Part shown: positions 10,661-19,725 of the stretch, piece by piece
Numbering within the stretch: the first letter of the stretch is position 1
Layout: every line of letters starts with the position of its first letter
Assembly (NCBI GenBank): GCA_011389965.1
Contig: JAABTF010000017.1
Location: 2,501 to 42,336 of the forward strand
Length of the DNA stretch: 39,836 nucleotides
Source of the DNA: Halothiobacillus sp.
Lineage (GTDB): Bacteria > Pseudomonadota > Gammaproteobacteria > Halothiobacillales > Halothiobacillaceae
Reading direction: 5' to 3'
Position numbers and translations under genes: made by a program
The notes under the pieces: generated by a model
What the model saw: only the letters and a program-made list of their open reading frames with translations
Database searches by the model: none
Told to the model about the DNA's origin: nothing

Positions 10661-11503
10661 TCAGCCCGAGAGCAAATCGGCATCCCGGCACAGGCGGATG
10701 ACTGGCTGGGCACGATTCATGGCGTAGAAATGGATGCCGGGGGCGCCGGCATCGACCAGTTCGCGACACAGGTCGGTGACCACGTCATGACCGAAGGCGC
10801 GCAGACCCTCGAGGTCCTCACCGAAGGACTCCAGCCGCTTTCTCAACCAGCGTGGGATGTCGGCGCCGCACATGTCGGAAAAGCGCGCCAACTGCTGGTA
10901 GTTGGTAATCGGCATGACCCCGGGAACGATCGGCACATTGATGTCGAGGCGCTCGCAGTCGTCGAGAAAGCGGCGATAGGCCTCGATGGAGTAGAAGTAT
11001 TGGGTGATCGCCGCATCGGCGCCCGCCTCGACCTTGCGCTTGAAGTTGGCGAGGTCGGCATCCGCGCTGGGGGCCTGCGGGTGGATTTCCGGGTACGCCG
11101 CCACCTCGATATGGAACCAGTCGCCGCTGTGCTCGCGGATGAAGGCGACCAATTCGTTGGCGTAACGGAAATCGCCCGGATCCTGCATGCCGCTGGGCAA
11201 GTCGCCGCGGAGTGCGACGATGCGGCGGATGCCTTGGGCGCGGTAATCGTCGAGAATCTGCCCGATTCCCTCGCGCGAGGAACCGATGCAGGAGAGATGC
11301 GGGGCGGCCGGCACACTGGAGTTTTGCTGAATCTGGCGAACCGTTTCAAAAGTGCGCATCTGGGTCGAGCCGCCGGCACCGAAGGTGACCGAGAAGTACT
11401 CAGGATGGATCTCGCGGGCGAGTTCCTGATAGACCTCGCGCAGTTTGGCCTCGCCGTCGTCGGACTTCGGCGGGAAGAATTCACAGGAGACCGGGATCGG
11501 CAT
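10661..11503 (-). CDS. metF: 5,10-Methylenetetrahydrofolate reductase
   Basis: A 280-residue FAD-dependent TIM-barrel enzyme that reduces methylene-THF to methyl-THF, the methyl source for methionine synthesis. Typical features are the N-terminal SCEFFPPKSDDGEAKL, FSVTFGAGGSTQMRTFETV, APHLSCIGSSREGI, IVALRGDLPSG and GADAAITQYFYS near residue 165, and PGVMPITNYQQL near 213. The ATG at 11503 follows CCGGAGGAATC, a strong ribosome binding site. It lies 59 nt downstream of ahcY with a hairpin in the gap, and is followed after 39 nt by the DHQS II gene. Methionine synthase is not in the window. Confidence 0.97.
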   Translation of the reverse strand: MPIPVSCEFFPPKSDDGEAKLREVYQELAREIHPEYFSVTFGAGGSTQMRTFETVRQIQQNSSVPAAPHLSCIGSSREGIGQILDDYRAQGIRRIVALRGDLPSGMQDPGDFRYANELVAFIREHSGDWFHIEVAAYPEIHPQAPSADADLANFKRKVEAGADAAITQYFYSIEAYRRFLDDCERLDINVPIVPGVMPITNYQQLARFSDMCGADIPRWLRKRLESFGEDLEGLRAFGHDVVTDLCRELVDAGAPGIHFYAMNRAQPVIRLCRDADLLSG

Positions 11504-11529
11504 GATTCCTCCGGGAAATGAAGATGAGA

Positions 11530-11554
11530 GCCGAAGGGAGTTTTACCCCTCGGC
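11530..11554 (-). other. Intercistronic hairpin between ahcY and metF
   Basis: Read on the minus strand, GCCGAGGGG pairs with CCCTTCGGC (9 bp including one G-U, 7-nt loop), 8 nt after the ahcY stop. The following bases are only mildly U-rich (TCTCATCTTCATTTC), so this is a weak terminator at best. It may instead protect the ahcY mRNA 3' end or attenuate read-through into metF. Confidence 0.5.
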
Positions 11555-11562
11555 CGGCCAGA

Positions 11563-12987
11563 TCAGTAGCGGTAGGCGTCGGGCTTAAAGGGGCCTTCGG
11601 CCGGTACGCCCAGATATTTGGCCTGTTCGCCGGTCATGCGGGTGAGGACGCCACCGAAACCTTCAACCATATAGCGGGCCACCTCCTCGTCGAGTTGCTT
11701 GGGCAGCACTTCGACGCGCAGCGCCTCAGCCTTCCTGTCGGCCGGCAAGTCGGCGAAATGGTCCCGGTAGAGGTGGATCTGGGCGAGTACTTGGTTGGCG
11801 AACGAGCCATCCATGATTCGGCTCGGATGGCCGGTGGCATTGCCCAGGTTCACCAGTCGTCCTTCGGAGAGCAGGATCAGGTAGTTCTCGCTGTCCGGAT
11901 CGAAGTCGCCGCCGGCCGTGGCCTCGCGGTAGATCTTGTGGACCTGCGGCTTGATCTCCTCCCAGGCCCAGTTCTCGCGCATGTAGGCGGTGTCGATCTC
12001 GTTGTCGAAGTGACCGATGTTGCAGACCACAGCGGTGTTCTTCAACGCCCGCAGCATGGGGGCGTCGCAGACGTTGACGTTGCCGGTGGTGGTCACCAGC
12101 AGGTCGATCTTGCCCAGCAGGGCCTCATCGATGCTGCTGTCGTCGCCGGTGTTTTGCCCGTCGATATAGGGCGATACCACTTCGAACCCATCCATGGCTG
12201 CCTGCATGGCGCAGATGGGATCGATCTCGGTGACCTTGACGATCATTCCTTCCTGGCGCAAAGAGGCGGCCGAGCCCTTACCCACGTCGCCGTAGCCGAT
12301 TACGAGCGCCTGCTTGCCGGACAGCAGATGATCTGTGGCTCGCTTGATGGCGTCGGAGAGGGAGTGGCGGCAGCCGTACTTGTTGTCATTCTTCGACTTG
12401 GTGACTGCATCATTGACGTTGATCGCCGGGATCTTGAGCGATCCATCGGCCAACATCTCGAGCAGGCGGTGCACACCGGTGGTGGTCTCCTCGGAAACAC
12501 CATGCACCCCTTCCATCAGGTTGGGATATTTCTCGTGCATCAGGCCGGTGAGGTCCCCACCATCGTCGAGCAGCAAGTTCGGCGTCCAAGCGTTATTGGC
12601 ATCGCCCGGGCCGTGGATGGTCTGTTCCACGCACCACCAGTACTCATCTTCGGTCTCGCCTTTCCAGGCGAATACCGGCACGCCGCTCGCGGCGATGGCG
12701 GCGGCCGCGTGATCCTGCGTGGAGAAGATGTTGCACGAAGACCAGCGCACCTCGGCGCCCAGCGCGGTGAGCGTCTCTATCAGTACCGCGGTCTGGATGG
12801 TCATGTGGATGCAGCCGGCGATGCGGGCCCCGGCGAGCGGCTGCTCGGCGCGGTATTTTTCCCGAATCTTTATCAGTGCCGGCATTTCGCGCTCGGCAAT
12901 GCGGATCTCGCGACGGCCCCAGTCGGCCAGTGAGATGTCGGCGACTTTGTAATCGTTGAAGGCTTGCGGTGTGGTTACGGCATTCAC
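11563..12987 (-). CDS. ahcY: S-adenosylhomocysteine hydrolase
   Basis: Hydrolyses S-adenosylhomocysteine to adenosine and homocysteine, relieving inhibition of methyltransferases. From the GTG at 12987 it has 474 residues, the usual size of the long proteobacterial form with the extra insert ([15 protein letters not shown]). Landmarks are [17 protein letters not shown] at the N-terminus, [35 protein letters not shown], the NAD-binding [15 protein letters not shown], and the C-terminal FKPDAYRY. Start choice: this GTG follows GAGAGGA by 9 nt and gives [17 protein letters not shown], like family N-termini. An ATG at 13005 and a GTG at 13014 are in frame but less well placed. A SAH riboswitch lies upstream, matching the enzyme's substrate. 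metF follows downstream. Confidence 0.97.
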   Translation of the reverse strand: MNAVTTPQAFNDYKVADISLADWGRREIRIAEREMPALIKIREKYRAEQPLAGARIAGCIHMTIQTAVLIETLTALGAEVRWSSCNIFSTQDHAAAAIAASGVPVFAWKGETEDEYWWCVEQTIHGPGDANNAWTPNLLLDDGGDLTGLMHEKYPNLMEGVHGVSEETTTGVHRLLEMLADGSLKIPAINVNDAVTKSKNDNKYGCRHSLSDAIKRATDHLLSGKQALVIGYGDVGKGSAASLRQEGMIVKVTEIDPICAMQAAMDGFEVVSPYIDGQNTGDDSSIDEALLGKIDLLVTTTGNVNVCDAPMLRALKNTAVVCNIGHFDNEIDTAYMRENWAWEEIKPQVHKIYREATAGGDFDPDSENYLILLSEGRLVNLGNATGHPSRIMDGSFANQVLAQIHLYRDHFADLPADRKAEALRVEVLPKQLDEEVARYMVEGFGGVLTRMTGEQAKYLGVPAEGPFKPDAYRY

Positions 12988-13018
12988 GTTGTTGCGTCCT
13001 CTCATGTCTTTCACTGAA

Positions 13019-13065
13019 TCGACTTGAACGAGAGGGCGGTTTCGCGAGGCTCTTGTTCAAGTCGA
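13019..13065 (-). promoter_or_regulatory. Long hairpin between SAH aptamer and ahcY start
   Basis: An 11-bp perfect inverted repeat (TCGACTTGAAC at 13055-13065 / GTTCAAGTCGA at 13019-13029 on the minus strand) extends, after one A·C mismatch, by 4 bp (AGAG/CTCT) around a 15-nt loop. It ends 15 nt before the GAGAGGA ribosome binding site. It is not followed by a U-tract, so it is not a standard terminator. It could be part of the riboswitch expression platform, an RNA processing or stability element, or a DNA operator. Confidence 0.6.
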
Positions 13066-13115
13066 GGGCTTGAAAGCGAATCGGCCAAAAGGGAAGTCCC
13101 AGAGTCGATTCTCAA

Positions 13116-13215
13116 GAGCGCCGTTGGTCGGGTTGCGCGGACGGTCGAGCCGCCCGGCGCAGCCGCATTCCACCCGAGCCTGATCCGTTTGGCACGGATT
13201 GCAGCGCTCCTCGGG
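13116..13215 (-). promoter_or_regulatory. SAH riboswitch (S-adenosylhomocysteine aptamer)
   Basis: The minus strand reads CCCGAGGAGCGCTGCAA, then the hairpin ATCCGT-GCCAA-ACGGAT, then CAGGCTCGGG closing P1 (CCCGAG/CTCGGG). After a GC-rich variable arm it ends with AACGGCGCTC, complementary to GAGCGC in the 5' part, which makes the characteristic long-range helix. These are the conserved elements of the SAH riboswitch known upstream of ahcY in proteobacteria, which turns expression on when SAH builds up. It sits between metK and ahcY, 112 nt before the ahcY ribosome binding site. Assignment is by motif recognition, not covariance-model scoring. Confidence 0.93.
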
Positions 13216-13245
13216 CGGGATGGGTGATCGAGAAATCAGGAGCGG

Positions 13246-13251
13246 AGTATA
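13246..13251 (-). promoter_or_regulatory. Candidate -10 box for the riboswitch-ahcY transcript
   Basis: On the minus strand TTATACTC lies 10 nt after the metK stop; TATACT ends about 30 nt before the first base of the aptamer, so transcription would start about 20 nt upstream of it. The -35 region falls in the metK 3' end and is poor (ATGCAA at 17-nt spacing). If real, ahcY is transcribed independently of metK. Confidence 0.45.
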
Positions 13252-13260
13252 ACCGCTGCC

Positions 13261-14436
13261 TTATCGGTTTGCATCCGCGCGCAGGGCGTCGGCCCGGTCG
13301 GTGCGCTCCCAGGTGAACTCGGGCTCCTCGCGACCGAAGTGCCCATGTACGGCAGTCTTGCGGTAGATGGGCCGGACAAGATTCAGCATCTGGAGAATGC
13401 CATAGGGTCGCAGATCGAAATGTTCGCGCACCAGCGCCGTGATCTCTTCGTTGCTGATTTTGCCCGTGCCAAATGTGTCCACCGAAATCGAGGTCGGCTC
13501 AGCCACGCCGATGGCGTAGGAAATCTGGATCTCGCAACGGTCGGCCAGCCCCGCGGCGACGATGTTCTTGGCCACGTAGCGTCCGGCGTAGGCGGCCGAG
13601 CGGTCGACCTTGGACGGATCCTTGCCGGAAAAGGCCCCGCCGCCATGACGTGCCATGCCGCCGTAGGTGTCGACGATGATCTTCCGTCCGGTCAGGCCAC
13701 AGTCGCCCACCGGGCCGCCGATGATGAACTGTCCGGTGGGATTGATGTGGTACTTGGTGTGCTTATCCAGCCATTCGGCGGGGATGGTTGGCCGGATGAT
13801 CTCTTCCATCACCGCCTCTTGGAGATCTCGTTGCGTGATGTCGGGGTTGTGCTGAGTGGAGAGGACCACCGCATTCACGCCAACGGGCACGCCATTCTCG
13901 TAGCGGAAGGTGACCTGGGATTTTGCGTCGGGGCGCAGCCACGGCAGTGTTCCGGCTCGCCGCACTTCGGCCTGACGCTGTACCAAGCGGTGGGCGTAAG
14001 TGATCGGGGCCGGCATCAGCACATCGGTCTCGTTGGTGGCATAGCCGAACATCAGGCCCTGATCGCCGGCCCCTTGGTCCTTGTCCACTTCCCGGTCGAC
14101 CCCTTGAGCGATATCCGAGGACTGCTTGCCGATGGCGTTCAGCACGCCGCAGGTGTGCCCATCGAAGCCCAGTTCGGAACTGGTGTAGCCGATATCGCAG
14201 ATGACCTGCCGGACCAGTTCGTCTACATCCACCCACGCCGAGGTGGTGATCTCACCGGCCAAAACGACAAAACCGGTTTTTACCAGTGCCTCGCAGGCCA
14301 CCCGGGCACCGGGGTCCTGAGTGATGATGGCATCGAGCACCGCGTCGCTGATCTGGTCGGCAATCTTATCCGGGTGGCCCTCGGAGACGGATTCTGAGGT
14401 AAACAGGTGGCGGTTGTTTCCGGTAACGCTGCGCAT
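13261..14436 (-). CDS. metK: S-adenosylmethionine synthetase
   Basis: Makes SAM from methionine and ATP. 391 residues, close to the E. coli enzyme (384). Visible signatures are [25 protein letters not shown] (ATP-binding N-terminus), [16 protein letters not shown] (ATP-site hexapeptide region), [29 protein letters not shown] and the P-loop-like [29 protein letters not shown]. The ATG at 14436 gives the canonical N-terminus; GAGG lies about 11 nt upstream. The 125-nt leader shows no recognisable SAM riboswitch. Downstream on the same strand are the SAH riboswitch and ahcY, so synthesis and recycling of SAM are adjacent. Confidence 0.98.
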   Translation of the reverse strand: MRSVTGNNRHLFTSESVSEGHPDKIADQISDAVLDAIITQDPGARVACEALVKTGFVVLAGEITTSAWVDVDELVRQVICDIGYTSSELGFDGHTCGVLNAIGKQSSDIAQGVDREVDKDQGAGDQGLMFGYATNETDVLMPAPITYAHRLVQRQAEVRRAGTLPWLRPDAKSQVTFRYENGVPVGVNAVVLSTQHNPDITQRDLQEAVMEEIIRPTIPAEWLDKHTKYHINPTGQFIIGGPVGDCGLTGRKIIVDTYGGMARHGGGAFSGKDPSKVDRSAAYAGRYVAKNIVAAGLADRCEIQISYAIGVAEPTSISVDTFGTGKISNEEITALVREHFDLRPYGILQMLNLVRPIYRKTAVHGHFGREEPEFTWERTDRADALRADANR

Positions 14437-14561
14437 ATCAAGCAGGCCTCGTCGTTTGATAAGGATCGTGTAGGAGTAAAAGGGGTTTGAGCCTCTGCCG
14501 GGGAAGCGCCTCCAGTCCCGCCGAGGTTTTCCTGCAGCGGGGTCAGTGGCGCGCTCCCGGG

Positions 14562-15449
14562 TCAGTAACCGTAAGTGCCCACTAGCAATTCGGCATTGCC
14601 CGCATAGTAGCGGTTGTTCGCTGGAACGATATCGGTGAGGCTCTGTGATTCTAAGATCTGTTGGCCTTCTTCGCTGCGGCTGAACGACAGCAAGGCCTGT
14701 TTCAGGGCCTCGGTGGTTCGCTTGTTGAGGTCCGGGGAAACGGAAAAGCCTAGGAACGGCAGCGGCTTGGTGGTGACCACCGGATTGAGGCCGGGATAAC
14801 CGCCCACTAGGGGGGTGGGCAGCACGCCGGCACGAACCTCGCCGTTGAGAACAGCCTGGGCCACATCCCGGTTGGTTTTCTGGAAAACCAAGGTGGGTTG
14901 CTGTACCGGGTTGGGGAACAGTTGATAGAGAGCCAGTGCACTGACCGATGGCGACGGTTGAACGGCCACCTTCTTGTTGACCAGTTCCTTGGGCGAGAAG
15001 ATCAGGTCATCTTCATGGGTGACCAGGGATTGCGTTACCTCGCCATCGAAGCGGGCGATTACCTGCCAGTTCTGCCGTTGCACGCGGAAATCGGTGACCG
15101 GAGCGGCATCTAGGGCGATGTCGAAGTCCGACCCACTGCGCGTGGCTTCCCAGAAGGCCAGATAGCTCGGAAAAAGCTGCAGCTCGACGGTTTGTCCCAA
15201 CCGCTGGGACAGGTAGTCGGCCACTGGGGTGTATGCCTCGCTGAGTTCGTCTTCTGCCAGGAACGGGGCGATGGCGAGCTTCATCGTTTCCGCGGCCTGA
15301 GCCGAGGCGGCCCCCAGGGTCACGCAGATGGCGGCCAACACGATGGCGAGGCTGCGGGGCGCCCTTGTTCGCATCCCGGCGAAGGGGCGGCCTCCGGGGA
15401 AGGCTGCATCGGCCGGTGGTGTGTGCGGGTGGGGCGAGGGCGCGAGCAT
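14562..15449 (-). CDS. PhnD-like periplasmic phosphate/phosphonate-type binding protein
   Basis: A 295-residue substrate-binding protein of the PhnD/SsuA/TauA type-2 periplasmic fold. Residues 26-53 ([27 protein letters not shown], then E) form a signal peptide preceded by a 25-residue Pro-rich extension. The mature protein has [49 protein letters not shown] and [20 protein letters not shown], typical of the family. The ATG at 15449 has a good ribosome binding site (CAGGAG); the internal ATG at 15374 would remove the extension but its GGAGG lies 16 nt away. No permease or ATPase gene is adjacent. It may serve a transporter encoded elsewhere or present ligand to a sensor. The substrate cannot be told from sequence alone. 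Confidence 0.85.
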   Translation of the reverse strand: MLAPSPHPHTPPADAAFPGGRPFAGMRTRAPRSLAIVLAAICVTLGAASAQAAETMKLAIAPFLAEDELSEAYTPVADYLSQRLGQTVELQLFPSYLAFWEATRSGSDFDIALDAAPVTDFRVQRQNWQVIARFDGEVTQSLVTHEDDLIFSPKELVNKKVAVQPSPSVSALALYQLFPNPVQQPTLVFQKTNRDVAQAVLNGEVRAGVLPTPLVGGYPGLNPVVTTKPLPFLGFSVSPDLNKRTTEALKQALLSFSRSEEGQQILESQSLTDIVPANNRYYAGNAELLVGTYGY

Positions 15450-15703
15450 GGCTGGGTCTCCTGTTCCTTGGCGTGTGTACGGTTCCGCGGCCGGTTCGAG
15501 CCGGCTCTAGTCTGATGCCGTTTTTTGGGTTGTGCTCCGATCCGTATCGGAGGGACCTGTGGTCGGGAAAATATCACAGTTCCGTCACGCGCGCCGAGCC
15601 GCCGGGCGGGGCCTTCGGGATATAGAGGGCTTTCCCTTGTGCCACACTCGTTGGTTGATGACTTGTTCGATTGAAATTAGTGACAACTGAGGAGGCAAGC
15701 AAA
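15450..15703. other. Divergent intergenic region
   Basis: About 250 nt between the PhnD-like gene (-) and the redoxin gene (+), which must hold both promoters. I see a small perfect inverted repeat, TCCGAT-CCGT-ATCGGA (15536-15551), and a T6 run at 15521-15526. No -35/-10 pair is convincing on either strand and no open frame looks coding. Confidence 0.4.
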
Positions 15704-16258
15704 ATGGCCCGTGTCGAAACCCCCGTCTGTGATTTCGGTCGTCCCGCCGTGGATTTCGCCCTGCCGGATACCGAGGGGCGGATTTGGCGCCTCGCCGACG
15801 TGCGTGGACCGAAGGGGACGCTGGTGATGTTCATCTGCAACCACTGCCCCTACGTCAAGGCCGTGCTCGACCGGATCGTCCGGGAAGCCCGCGAGCTCAA
15901 GGAGCTTGGAGTTAACACGGTCGCCATCATGTCGAATGATCCGGCCGACTATCCCGAGGATTCGCCGGAAAACATGAAACGCGTGGCGCAGGCGCATCAG
16001 TTTCCGTTTCCCTATCTTCTCGACGAATCGCAGGCCGTCGCCAAGGCTTACGGTGCGGTCTGCACCCCCGATTTCTTCGGCTACAACGCCGATCTGGAGC
16101 TGCAGTATCGCGGACGTTTGGATGCCTCGCGCAAGGAGGCCGAGCCCGATGCGCCTCGCGAACTGTTCGAGGGCATGAAGCAGGTGGCCGAAACCGGCCG
16201 CGGTCCCGAGGAGCAGGTGCCCTCGATGGGGTGCTCGATCAAGTGGCGGGAGGGCTGA
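15704..16258 (+). CDS. Redoxin / thioredoxin-like protein (AhpC-TSA/ResA type)
   Basis: A 184-residue cytoplasmic protein with the thioredoxin-like peroxiredoxin fold: FALPDTEGRIWRLADVRGPKGTLVMFICNHCPYV, with Cys pair C45-N-H-C48. SNDPADYPEDSPENM and DESQAVAKAYGAVCTPDFFGYN (cis-Pro after a Thr) match the family often annotated as thioredoxin-family protein, and a third Cys lies at PSMGCSIKW near the C-terminus. Probably a thiol-disulfide or peroxide-handling enzyme; the substrate is unknown. The ATG at 15704 has a strong ribosome binding site (GAGGAGG, 8-9 nt). A TTG 33 nt upstream is in frame but lacks one. It is upstream of the Calvin-cycle block but separated from it by 249 nt with its own promoter. 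Confidence 0.9.
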   Translation: MARVETPVCDFGRPAVDFALPDTEGRIWRLADVRGPKGTLVMFICNHCPYVKAVLDRIVREARELKELGVNTVAIMSNDPADYPEDSPENMKRVAQAHQFPFPYLLDESQAVAKAYGAVCTPDFFGYNADLELQYRGRLDASRKEAEPDAPRELFEGMKQVAETGRGPEEQVPSMGCSIKWREG

Positions 16259-16302
16259 TTCCGCTCATCCCCGTGAACCGCTGCCTCGATCCCTCCGGTC
16301 GT

Positions 16303-16331
16303 CCCACCTCTTGAGTGGGGCCGTGCTTTTT
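16303..16331 (+). terminator. Weak terminator-like hairpin after the redoxin gene
   Basis: CCCAC (16303-16307) pairs with GTGGG (16315-16319) around a 7-nt loop; a T5 run lies 7 nt further on. The short stem and the gap before the T-run make this uncertain. Confidence 0.3.
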
Positions 16332-16375
16332 GGGCGGCCTGCCGGTTGCCGTTAAGTATTTGAAAAAACGGGTGG

Positions 16376-16404
16376 TTGCCTTGTGCGGGGGTTTTGGGGA
16401 CAAT
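16376..16404 (+). promoter_or_regulatory. Candidate sigma-70 promoter of the Calvin-cycle block
   Basis: TTGCCT (16376-16381) and GACAAT (16399-16404) are separated by exactly 17 nt. The start would be near 16411, giving a leader of about 97 nt before tkt. The A/T-rich stretch TTAAGTATTTGAAAAAA just upstream (16352-16368) could hold a regulator site such as that of a CbbR-type LysR protein, but this is only suggestive. Confidence 0.5.
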
Positions 16405-16507
16405 GTCGCGCAATTGCCGCGCCTGCCTTCAGGCAGCGCGCGAACGACCGCGTGCGCAATGCACATGGCGCCCAGAACCGCTTCTTTTCAACCCTTTGGA
16501 GTGTTTT

Positions 16508-18496
16508 ATGTCGACACGTAGAGAGCTTGCCAACGCGATTCGCGCGTTGAGCATGGACGCCGTACAAAAGGCGAACTCGGGCCACCCGGGTGCCCCGATG
16601 GGCATGGCGGACATCGCCGAAGTGCTGTGGAACGACTACATGCACCACAACCCGAAAAACCCCGAATGGCCCAACCGTGATCGCTTCGTGCTCTCCAACG
16701 GCCACGGTTCGATGCTGATCTACTCTCTGCTGCACCTGACCGGCTACGAGCTGTCGATGGAAGAGATCAAGAACTTCCGTCAGCTGCACTCCAAGACCCC
16801 GGGCCACCCGGAATACGGCTACACCCCGGGCGTCGAGACCACCACTGGCCCGCTGGGTCAGGGTTTCACCAACGCGGTGGGTATGGCGATTGCCGAGAAG
16901 ATGCTTGGTGGTCAGTTCAACAAGCCTGGCCATAAGGTCGTCGACCACTACACCTACTGCTTCCTGGGCGACGGTTGCCTGATGGAAGGCATTTCCCACG
17001 AGGCCGCTTCGCTCGCCGGCACCCTGGGTCTGGGCAAGCTCATCGCCTTTTACGATGACAACGGCATCTCCATCGACGGTCACGTCGAGGGTTGGTTCAC
17101 CGACGACACGCCCAAGCGTTTCGAGGCCTATGGCTGGCACGTCGTGAGTGACGTGGATGGTCACGATGCCGCCGCCGTGGATGCGGCCATTCGCGAGGCG
17201 CGTTCGGTCAACGACAAGCCGACCATGATCTGCACCAAGACCGTGATCGGCTTTGGCGCGCCGAACCTATGCGGCAGCCATGATTGCCACGGTGCCGCGC
17301 TGGGCGATGCCGAGGTCAAGGCCACCCGCGAGAACATCGGCTGGAACCACGACCCGTTCGTCATTCCGGGCGACGTCTACGCCGGCTGGGATGCAACCGA
17401 GAAAGGTGCCAAGGCCGAGGCCGAGTGGGATCAGGCCTTCGCCGCCTATGAGAAGGAGTACCCGGCCGAGGCCGCCGAGCTCAAGCGTCGCCTCAGCGGC
17501 GACCTGCCGGCTGACTTCGCCGAGAAGATGGACGCCCTGATCAAGGACGTCGATGCCAAGGGTGAGAGCGTCGCCTCGCGCAAGGCCTCCCAGGCCGTCA
17601 TCACCGGTCTGGCGGACATGCTGCCGGAGCTGGTCGGCGGTTCGGCCGATCTGGCCCCGTCCAACCTGACCACCTGGAAGGGCTGCACCGCGTTGACCGC
17701 GACCGAGTCCGAGGCCAACTACATCCATTACGGTGTGCGCGAGTTCGGCATGAGCGCCATCATGAACGGCATGGTGCTGCACGGCGGCCTTCTGCCATTC
17801 GCCGGCACCTTCCTGATGTTCTCCGAGTACGCTCGCAACGCGCTGCGCATGTCCAGCCTGATGAAGATCGGCTCGATCTTCGTCTACACCCACGACTCCA
17901 TCGGTCTGGGCGAAGACGGCCCGACCCACCAGCCGGTCGAGCAGATCGCCACCATGCGCCTGATCCCGGGCATGCAGACCTGGCGCCCCTGTGACGCGGT
18001 CGAGACTGCCGTGTCCTGGAAGCGCGCAGTTGTCCGCCGCGACGCGCCGACCTCGCTGGTCTTCTCCCGTCAGGGCCTGCCGCACCAGACCCGTACGCCT
18101 GAGCAAATCGCCAATATCGAGAAGGGCGGTTACGTGCTGAAGGACTGTGACGGTACGCCGGACATGATCCTGATCGCTACCGGCTCGGAAGTCGGTCTGG
18201 CCATGGACGCGGCAAAAGAGCTTTCCGACAAGAAGGTGCGTGTCGTTTCCATGCCCTGCGTCGAGGCGTTCGATGCCCAGGACGATGCCTACCGCGAATC
18301 GGTCCTGCCGAGCGACGTCACCGCCCGCATGGCCATCGAAGCCGGCGTGACCGCCTGCTGGTACAAGCACGTGGGCACCCACGGCAAGGTGATCGGTCAG
18401 GACACCTTCGGTGAATCCGCCCCGGGCGGCGACCTGTTCAAGTATTTCGGCTTTACCGTCGAGCGTGTGGTCGAAGAGGCCCGCAAGCTGGGCTGA
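16508..18496 (+). CDS. tkt: Transketolase
   Basis: A 662-residue thiamine-diphosphate enzyme that transfers two-carbon ketol units in the Calvin-Benson and pentose-phosphate pathways. Seen are [20 protein letters not shown] (substrate-binding H26), [18 protein letters not shown], the ThDP motif [18 protein letters not shown] with [46 protein letters not shown] and the C-terminal [23 protein letters not shown]. The ATG at 16508 follows TTTGGAG; the frame is open upstream, but the earlier sequence is leader. Codon use is strongly biased to CGT, GGT and CTG, suggesting high expression. Its place before gap-pgk-pyk-fba marks it as the likely Calvin-cycle transketolase (cbbT). Confidence 0.98.
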   Translation: MSTRRELANAIRALSMDAVQKANSGHPGAPMGMADIAEVLWNDYMHHNPKNPEWPNRDRFVLSNGHGSMLIYSLLHLTGYELSMEEIKNFRQLHSKTPGHPEYGYTPGVETTTGPLGQGFTNAVGMAIAEKMLGGQFNKPGHKVVDHYTYCFLGDGCLMEGISHEAASLAGTLGLGKLIAFYDDNGISIDGHVEGWFTDDTPKRFEAYGWHVVSDVDGHDAAAVDAAIREARSVNDKPTMICTKTVIGFGAPNLCGSHDCHGAALGDAEVKATRENIGWNHDPFVIPGDVYAGWDATEKGAKAEAEWDQAFAAYEKEYPAEAAELKRRLSGDLPADFAEKMDALIKDVDAKGESVASRKASQAVITGLADMLPELVGGSADLAPSNLTTWKGCTALTATESEANYIHYGVREFGMSAIMNGMVLHGGLLPFAGTFLMFSEYARNALRMSSLMKIGSIFVYTHDSIGLGEDGPTHQPVEQIATMRLIPGMQTWRPCDAVETAVSWKRAVVRRDAPTSLVFSRQGLPHQTRTPEQIANIEKGGYVLKDCDGTPDMILIATGSEVGLAMDAAKELSDKKVRVVSMPCVEAFDAQDDAYRESVLPSDVTARMAIEAGVTACWYKHVGTHGKVIGQDTFGESAPGGDLFKYFGFTVERVVEEARKLG

Positions 18497-18518
18497 GCGC
18501 ACGCCGATTAAGGAAATT

Positions 18519-18545
18519 GGGCGCATGCCGTATCGGCATGCGCCC
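18519..18545 (+). other. Perfect 12-bp hairpin between tkt and gap
   Basis: GGGCGCATGCCG (18519-18530) is exactly complementary to CGGCATGCGCCC (18534-18545) with a TAT loop. No U-tract follows. It starts 22 nt after the tkt stop and ends 40 nt before the gap start. This is likely an mRNA-stabilising or partial-termination element rather than an ordinary terminator. Confidence 0.7.
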
Positions 18546-18552
18546 TGACTGA

Positions 18553-19584
<1,032 letters not shown>

Positions 19585-19595
19585 CCAGTGCAATG

Positions 19596-19623
19596 ACGGG
19601 TGGGGCCCTCCCCACCCGTTTTT
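19596..19623 (+). terminator. Intrinsic terminator between gap and pgk
   Basis: ACGGGTGGGG (19596-19605) pairs perfectly with CCCCACCCGT (19610-19619) around CCCT, followed by four further T residues. It begins 12 nt after the gap stop, so pgk-pyk probably depend on read-through or their own promoter in the next 100 nt. Confidence 0.85.
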
Positions 19624-19725
19624 CTATCCGAGTCTGCCGCGAAACGCGGAAAGCCGTAAGGACTGGGCGCTGAACGCCTGTTACCCAGCCCTTACCGCTT
19701 TATTTGTCTCATTGAGGAGTGTTCC

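Noticed and set aside
10088-11521. A 477-codon plus-strand frame over the DHQS II and metF genes
   Set aside because: It opposes two well-supported genes and shows only low-complexity GC-driven composition.
14437-14561. A SAM riboswitch in the metK leader
   Set aside because: I looked for SAM-I, SAM-II and SAM/SAH core patterns on the minus strand and saw none.
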